Shown here piece by piece: positions 57,853 through 64,000 of a stretch of DNA of 64,000 nt. Source of the DNA: Trichaptum fuscoviolaceum (Eukaryota > Basidiomycota > Agaricomycetes > Hymenochaetales > Trichaptaceae); contig CAJSYZ010000002.1 of the NCBI GenBank assembly GCA_910574455.1, positions 6,039,671 to 6,103,670 of the forward strand, given 5' to 3'. Numbering within the stretch: the first letter of the stretch is position 1; each line of letters begins with the position of its first letter. Under the pieces are notes generated by a model. The model was not told the DNA's origin, searched no databases, and worked only from the letters and a program-made list of their open reading frames with translations. Made by a program: the position numbers and the translations under genes.

Positions 57853-59575
57853 TTAATCGGTACGATGGACGAACAAATTCGAGCCAGAACAATACCAGAT
57901 AGTACCGCTATACGGCTCTACGTGTATGCCATTACACGCAATAACTCCGTCGATAAGGTTATCAATCGGACTGAGACGTACCGCTCGTCCCAAAGAGCGG
58001 TTATTCCGGATAGATTCGATGGATCCATCTAATAACATCTCTTCGAAAGGATCAAGCATTTTGACTGCGGTAGCATATGCCCGAGAACCGTGGGGCACTG
58101 CGTAACTCGTAGTATGAAGTGCAAACAGGTATCCCGTTCGGGTTGCGGACGTCAGATGAGCAATAACCATACTTTTCCTTCTATACGAGTGTGACAGAGA
58201 CTGTCGCTGACACGTGAGGTGATATCCGTTCTGAGGAACGTCATGGGCAATGGATATCGGAGAAGGACTGTTCATTGGACTGACTGAAGCCGGGGAGAAC
58301 ATAAGCTCAAAAGCCTTATACTCGTTATGGTAGCAGCGGACGAGAAGAAGTATTCGGGTAGGAGTTGCAGGAGCATCATGCTCACACATGGCTGGAGTCT
58401 TCCAAGAGCTTGTACAGACAGAGCTGCTTGAAATATAGCGGTTAGAGGTGCCATCGCTGTTCAAGATCCTAACTTCGGTTGAGTCTCGGAAGATATCCGG
58501 TGACCGCACAGACGTGTATGAAGCGGAGGCACCAGCTTTTCCGCTATCGCGCCCATGTCCATTGTTGAAGATAGTGGACAAAGGAATTGCCGAAAAGTCC
58601 AAGACATCTCCAGGCACCCCGTGCACTACACAGAGATGGTTGTGGAGAATGAGTGAGAGATGGATTGCAGGGCGCTGACAAAACGGTATTAGGTTTATCA
58701 TTTAGTGTTGAAATAGGAGTACTAACGCGTTCAAAGACAATCACTGTTGCCTCCCCAGTCCTCCAATTCCAAACAAGTGTTCTCATTTCTTCTTGAACGA
58801 CTACCACTTCCCGGCCGAGTACGATATCGTATATCGTCCTGTGATTACGATCCTGGGCGAGCATGATTGAACGAGCAATCTCTGAAGTTCCCGAACGAAT
58901 GTCGAAGCGCACTACGGTTACAGAACTATCATCGACGGTCAGATAGCCCAAACGACTGGCGGTCTAGACAAGTATCCTTACGTTTGACTGTCTATACGAA
59001 TGGAACCATAAGCGAGAACGAGTGTGTTTCCTTTGTCTGCAAAGAGACAGTCTATTTGCGAAATGCCTTCACCTCGGGAAGATGCACCAGTGTATGAGCC
59101 GATCTGTTCCTGACTTTCTGTATCATAGTAATAGACGCAGCCATCCCAATCCACAACGATAAAGTATTTTCCACCCGGAAGGAGCTTAGCCAAATGAACA
59201 GTTTGTACGCGTATCCCGAAGGCGATGCTGTGCGATGGTTTTGGTCCCCGTGGAGAGGACCAGTTCAGATACGATCTAGTCGATCGAATCACCATCTCGC
59301 GTAATCTCTCCGTGGATAATGATTGAAGCGACTCGTGAGGCGCAAGATTGGGAGCATGGTCGTAGTCAAGGTTCGTAGCCAAAGTTAACCAAAGATGTCG
59401 ATACAGCGACACCTTCCTCAGAAACCTACACGTCTTCGGCGAATCACGCTTAGTTATGTCATAACGAGGAGCAACACTAAGTACGAACCTGTTCCATCTT
59501 CAATATCGAGAATACATCACAGCAAATAAGAATAGCAAGCGCAATGTCTTCATCGAGGTTGGCGAGTTCGACCAT
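57853..59575 (-). CDS. F-box/propeller-like family protein, copy F
   Basis: Exons (minus): 59575-59489, 59433-58982, 58925-58727, 58674-57853; 519 aa, phases consistent. The start is M-V-E-L-A-N-L-D-E-D-I-A-L-A-I-L-I-C-C-D-V-F-S-I, then T-C-R-F-L-R and S-L-Y-R-H-L-W at the F-box end. Family blocks are Y-L-N-W-S-S-P-R-G-P-K, L-L-P-G-G-K-Y-F-I and N-W-R-T-G-E. The end is Y-S-G-T-I-W-Y followed by L-F-V-H. It is closest to copy A in its C-terminus. Intact. Confidence 0.84.
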
Positions 59576-59929
59576 GTTGTATAAAGGTTCAATTAATCTG
59601 GAAGTCTGTGCATCAACTCGCGAGGTTGAGATAGGGCAAGATACGTGTGCTCACCTTCACTTGAACTTAAACTTGATCGAAAGCACCCGTACTTCAGATC
59701 CAGTGAAGGCTGGGTGGGGAGATCAGGCAGCGACACTTCAACTTGAGCACCGTGACGTGCAAGTGCTACAAACAAACCATAACATAACATCAGGGTTGGG
59801 CCAAGACGGGAGAAGACGGGAACAGGTTGGTTACCAGTGTTCCTCTTCCTTCTTTTCCTCAATCCAACTTCGCTCCGATGTCTAGCACCATTGCTTACTC
59901 TACCAGTAGCAGGAAGCACAGGATTACGG

Positions 59930-60420
59930 TTTGATATTCAAAAAACGCGCGTCTTCTGTATCCTGATTTGATTGGAAACATTCTCCAGGAAACCCAACAC
60001 TCCGACGATACATCACTACCAGAGCCTCCATCTGCTATCGCGATGCTAACACCAGAAATTATCTCAGCTCTCTTCGGATACACTCGTCCGGATAGCCAGG
60101 CACATGCACATGTCAGAATAGAATCGCCCTTGAATGTTTCCCGAGTCTCGCGGTCCTGGAGGCAACGGCAATCTCAGCCTCGTCTTTGTGGTCTTTCATT
60201 TGCGTTTATGGTGAATCTTCATGAGATACCTCGAAGGACCGAATCAGGCAAATTCACCAGCAGCAACTTACTGCTTGGAGCCTTCAGATAGGACATCCGA
60301 AGGCGCACCCTCTGGAATTTACGGTCGTACAGCTACCCCATTTCGTTTCCGAAGAACAGGACTGTATCCTTCACGACGCTCACTCAGCTTGCAAATATGT
60401 GTACCCTTCCTGATTTCCAT
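59930..60420 (+). pseudogene. F-box/LRR-like pseudogene fragment, plus strand
   Basis: The plus strand reads L-Q-E-T-Q-H-S-D-D-T-S-L-P-E-P-P-S, then M-L-T-P-E-I-I-S-A-L-F, then E-S-P-L-N-V-S-R-V-S-R-S-W-R-Q, matching the N-terminal F-box part of the intact genes. Frameshifts and a stop follow after about 100 codons and the rest is lost. It is the only F-box/LRR copy on the plus strand. Confidence 0.72.
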
Positions 60421-61338
60421 ACGTCACAACGTTTGATTAGTTAACCAGTATCATGATGTCGAACCTAGATCCGAACTAAGTCTGCTTCTCTCCTCGTTAT
60501 CTTTTGCTTTTCTTTCCCCTACAGTGCTACTTGTTTTGTCTACCGTGACTCCTTGTTACTTTAGTTGTAGTCAAGATCAGATCCATCCGTTGTAAGTAGC
60601 CCTCTAAGTCATGCTGTGCACAACCTCATTGTATTTGTCTAGTAGTAGATACTTACTTCTCTAATATTGTGTGTGTAGTTTGCAAATGAGACTACTAAGG
60701 CAAACCACTGGGACACGGACTTGGCCTTGACCAACTGAGCACTCTGCGACAAGCGGCTGTAGTCCAATACTTTTCATTTACTATTAATTACGTGAGCACA
60801 AGCTCTAATGGTGGTTTAACTCATGATTGCGTTAAAGTGTACCGGTAAAATCCAATGCGGTTATACTTTATATATAAGAACATGAATCGAGGGCGTTAAT
60901 GATGAGTAAAATATGTCTACAGTATCATGGAGATACAGATTATAATATAGAATACACTTCAACAACATCTAAATCAAGGCTTTCATCATCTAGGTAAGGG
61001 TATTCATTACGATTTTGGGGTTGCTTGCTTCTGAACTTGACTTGAGGCGAAGAACTTGGTCCCAAGTGTGGAGTAATCATGATGATAATACAATGTGGGT
61101 ATCTGATTAGCAATCGGAACGTGCAGACGGTAAGATACTAGTAGTGCGTAAATTTCGTTCTTGGGTATTGTGGGTTGAGACTGCACGAATATGAGTGTCA
61201 ACAAACAAACGGGCGAATGTGAAGCCTAGTTGAGAGAGTTGGAGTCGTCAACATGCCGCACAGAGCAGAATAAGTGGCATCGTAACCAGGAATAGAGTAC
61301 ATACCTCATTGTTATCATTGCCACTCAGTGATCAATTC
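60421..61338. other. Intergenic, no gene seen
   Basis: AT-rich, no supported gene. Confidence 0.5.
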
Positions 61339-61671
61339 TCAGTATCTATACGGGCTGCTACGATATCCATAGCTGGGAGACTCCACCACTCCCGGGTATA
61401 TTCCACCGCCTCCTCCATTTGTACTCGGGTAATGGCTTTGGCTATATATTGCGTGACCATGTCCGGTGCTGTAGGTATATTGGTGATGAGGCTGGTGGTG
61501 AGGTCGTCTCCTGTGTCCATAAGAGCGTGCGTGCGACTGTGCGGGGTAATGGTAGCGCGAGGAGTGTCCATAGCCGTGACCATAGCCTCTGTAGTGCGGA
61601 TGATGATGGCGCGAAGAATGCGAGCCATATGAGTAACCGCGCGAGTGAGGGTGAGATTGGGAGTTGCCCAT
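61339..61671 (-). CDS. Small His/Tyr/Gly-rich protein with acylation-type N-terminus (MGNSQS), copy 3
   Basis: Single exon, 110 aa, ATG at 61671. It begins M-G-N-S-Q-S-H-P-H-S-R-G-Y-S-Y-G-S-H, with Gly2 and Ser6 kept. The His/Tyr/Ser body follows (H-H-H-P-H-Y-R-G-Y-G-H-G-Y-G-H-S-S-R-Y-H), then R-R-P-H-H-Q-P-H-H-Q-Y, a Gly run, and the conserved end S-Y-G-Y-R-S-S-P-Y-R-Y. Closest to copy 2 (53157-53495). No Cys and no signal peptide. Confidence 0.74.
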   Translation of the reverse strand: MGNSQSHPHSRGYSYGSHSSRHHHPHYRGYGHGYGHSSRYHYPAQSHARSYGHRRRPHHQPHHQYTYSTGHGHAIYSQSHYPSTNGGGGGIYPGVVESPSYGYRSSPYRY

Positions 61672-61852
61672 TTTCCGTGTCGTTGTGTTCGTGGTCTTTG
61701 TCGGGGGAGTTTGATGACTCGAGACGTGCGCAACGGTGGGTGCAGCGGTTGGGTAGAACGAAAATGCTGCTGTGTCTTATATGTGGAAACACTACAAGGG
61801 GGGGAATGAGTGGGGTTTGAGTCGTGGAGACAAGTGGCGAACTTCCACACCG

Positions 61853-61978
61853 GTCTTATATATTGTTCCTTACGGGAAGGCCCATGATCGAACCCAATCT
61901 GCTTTTGACAGAAGCTTTCTCCTGGGCGCGTGATGATGTTCGCGAGCACAAAGCGCGCGTATGGGGATGAAGTCATAA
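61853..61978 (-). promoter_or_regulatory. Promoter elements of MGNSQS copy 3
   Basis: On the minus strand in order: ATGACTTCATC at 61968-61978, CCTTCCCGTAAGGAACAA at about 61865-61882, and the TATA box ATATATAAGA at 61855-61864, about 185 bases before the ATG. The order and sequences match those upstream of copy 1. Confidence 0.55.
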
Positions 61979-62149
61979 CAAGCATAGGAAAGGCGGTGCT
62001 GAATTATCTCTGCTATACTTCCGTATGTGCAGACCCTAGAAAAATGCTATTTGAGCAGAGGAGGTGGGGTTTCAAAAGACCGCTTAAGCGCCCGGTATCG
62101 CGCTGATCTGGTATCGGTCCAGAAATAGACGGGGAGACAGCTGGTGTAT

Positions 62150-62540
62150 TCAGGTGCATTTGATGTCAGAGATGGATAACCCTGGAAGATGATGGCACAG
62201 GATGGTGGACAGCTTCAGCACCCGTTTGGAGAATGGGTCCCGCTGTATTTCCGTATTCCGAACACGACTATCCCGTTCGATTGACACGCATACTTGGGTT
62301 GAAAGTGCGATCAGATATTTAATACGTTGCGTTTCCGAGATATTGGCATCCGGAAGACGGAAGGCGTCAAGGATGAGCGCAAAGTTGAGGACTGTTTGAC
62401 AATCAATCAACGTAAACGGAGATCACGAATCTAATCTCATCCAGGGTACGATTGAATGAGCTTGGGGCAGCTGTGCAAAAGAAAACACTGTGATCATACC
62501 ATTGAGCACCATGTTACCGTAGCAACCAGGGTGTCCCGCC
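62150..62540 (-). other. Block conserved upstream of MGNSYS-type genes, copy 3
   Basis: The minus strand includes an open frame with F-R-L-P-D, then I-A-L-S-T-Q-V, then R-N-T-E-I-Q-R, in register with the plus-strand block at 39853-40260. A further short homologous piece lies at 63190-63250 on the opposite strand relative to 62560-62620. Confidence 0.45.
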
Positions 62541-63575
62541 GAGCGCTCCAATCCTACTAAAGCTGTCCGAAGTGAAACGTCGATCCTCCTAATATCAATA
62601 CGAAGGGCTGCACTGCGTTTCACATCGTATAGTGAAATAGAGTCAAGGTGGACAGGAGCTAAGGAAAAAGAAGGCTTGAAGAGGGCGTGAAGAAGCTCCG
62701 ATGCTGAAAGAGAGAAGGGTATATCTGTTGACGAAGCGAAAGCGAAAGATCCTGGCGCCGAATTTCTACCCTCAACGACGCGCTAGACGCAAACGAGCTG
62801 CGCGTCGTCGGAGCGACAGTCATCCTTGTATGACGCGCCGCCGACACGCGCCTAGTCCCGAGAAGGCGAGAGACGATCAACGATCAAAACCATCACCGAG
62901 TCCAACGCGGGCGCAGACACAGACACAGACGGGAGCGCGAGTGTTGATACGCCCGAGTGCGAGACTGTGCTAGCGTGATGCAGACTTAGAGACCGCAGAG
63001 CTGAGTCAAGTTGGCGCAAAGGTCGAGGAAAGCGGGTACTCGTGCTCATTGACGCCAACCGCCCAGCCGCCGAATTCATCGGTAGAACATGAATGTCAGA
63101 GAGCACCGACGCTGACTCACTGCGCTCCGCAATTGATAGTATCGCTGAATCATGAGTATTTTTCCCCATCATCCTATAGCAACCAACTACTTTCAAGCCA
63201 TCATCGTCGTAAAGCTGTCCGAAGTGATGTGTCGATCCCTCCCATGTTGAGATACGAAGGACGTTTCTGCGAATACATCTTGTTGGTACAGTGATCGGTG
63301 AAGTTGAGTCTCTGCATTTTGAACGGGCTCACTCAAGACAAAGGTGGGGTCGACAAAGGTGAGTGAAGGACCAGCGTTGAGGGCACACCTTTGAGCCCAC
63401 CCGGGTCGGCCCTATAGTTAGCCGAGCTGAGCCAATAGTGATCCGGACTCCTCCGGATAAGTGACAGACTGCCTGATTGTCAACAACAACGACTCCGACA
63501 CGTCTTCCAACTTCAAGCTCAAGTCCGAGTCAGTCTCGACGCAACAACCCTCCATATTTTTCTCACAAATTCTCA
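62541..63575. other. Intergenic, no gene seen
   Basis: No supported gene. It includes a GC-rich patch (62750-63000) with short ORFs, and the repeat piece near 63190-63250. Confidence 0.45.
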
Positions 63576-63579
63576 TACG

Positions 63580-63780
63580 TCTCTTCTTCCAGCCGCTAAA
63601 GGACATTTTTGACAACCGAAGTCAAAGGACGTCCCCCTTGGGTGAATTGCCTTGAATAGTCAGAATGTTGGGCACATCATCAGCGCGACAGGTCATGCAC
63701 AGGCTCACCAGTGTGGGCGACGCTTAAAGCACATTACGGAGATCGTCACACTTGATTCCGACGTTAAAGTTTGTTCGCCT
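63580..63780 (-). pseudogene. F-box/LRR-like pseudogene, internal fragment
   Basis: About 200 bases on the minus strand match the C-terminal third of the F-box/LRR genes: the stretch corresponding to V-G-I-x-x-D-D-L, then a broken M-L-x-L-x-x-C, then the D-V-x-N-I-L-T-I and L-S-K-x-x-F segments. The frame is interrupted and both ends are missing. Confidence 0.65.
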
Positions 63781-64000
63781 TGGTTCCTCGAGTACTACTG
63801 GGATCCTCTAGCCTCGTGACCAGGCCAGGCGTAGCGTTTTTAGATGTCTGCTGTGGCAGCCTGAGACCGGCGCTAGCCGGCCTGGTTTCTCTAACGAAAA
63901 TTTTGGCGCTATCATATTGAGTTTGAAATTAATCCAAATGAAGCAGTGATATCATAGGTCTTGCTCATGTAAGGCAAGCATTATTTTAGACTTTTTTTTT

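Noticed and set aside
62701..63196. ORFs rich in Arg/Gln and in Ser within a GC-rich patch
   Set aside because: They are on opposite strands of the same compositional patch, with no recognisable domain or splice structure.

Overview
This window is nuclear DNA from a basidiomycete fungus, most likely an Agaricomycete. Genes are split by many short introns (about 48-70 nt, GT..AG), and the protein families are typical of that class: BCS1-like AAA ATPases, dienelactone hydrolases, small cysteine-rich secreted proteins, Ser/Thr-rich single-pass membrane proteins and large lineage-specific F-box families. No bacterial, viral or transposon coding region was recognised. Gene models below were built by hand from reading-frame phase and splice sites, so 5' ends are the weakest part.

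Left part (1-23.6 kb) is mixed housekeeping and accessory content: a partial gene with a tandem domain duplication (3-902), an F-box/propeller-like gene (1345-3106, minus), a mucin-like membrane protein (4025-7769, minus), a metallo-beta-lactamase-fold protein (9281-10222), a BCS1-like ATPase (11258-13291, minus, 7 exons), a dienelactone hydrolase (14880-16077, minus, 8 exons), a divergent F-box/propeller-like gene (16566-18229), a tRNA-dihydrouridine synthase (19742-21306, 6 exons) and a membrane/coiled-coil protein (22122-23642, minus).

Right part (24.5-64 kb) is an expanding accessory region built from three repeated gene types. (1) F-box/propeller-like genes of about 520-550 aa with a conserved four-exon layout: intact copies at 1.3-3.1, 34.1-36.0, 45.9-47.6 and 57.9-59.6 kb, a diverged copy at 16.6-18.2 kb, and broken copies at 24.5-25.9 kb. 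(2) F-box/LRR-like genes of about 410-460 aa: intact at 26.0-27.3, 43.6-45.0 and 48.9-50.3 kb, broken at 48.0-48.5, 54.3-54.9, 59.9-60.4 and 63.6-63.8 kb. (3) Eight tiny genes for Gly-, His-, Tyr- or Cys-rich proteins of 74-185 aa that all begin Met-Gly with Ser or Cys at position 6, as N-myristoylated and palmitoylated proteins do; each has a TATA box upstream. Three of these tiny genes lie head to head with an F-box/LRR gene or pseudogene, and one such unit has been duplicated as a block (48.9-51.9 versus 54.3-56.7 kb). A secreted eight-cysteine protein (32811-33745, 9 exons) and hypothetical genes at 36.9-38.7 kb lie between.

The most interesting signal is the recurrent pairing of an F-box/LRR gene with a small, probably acylated, low-complexity protein under strong TATA promoters. 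I know of no described system of this kind; a functional link between the pair is inference.
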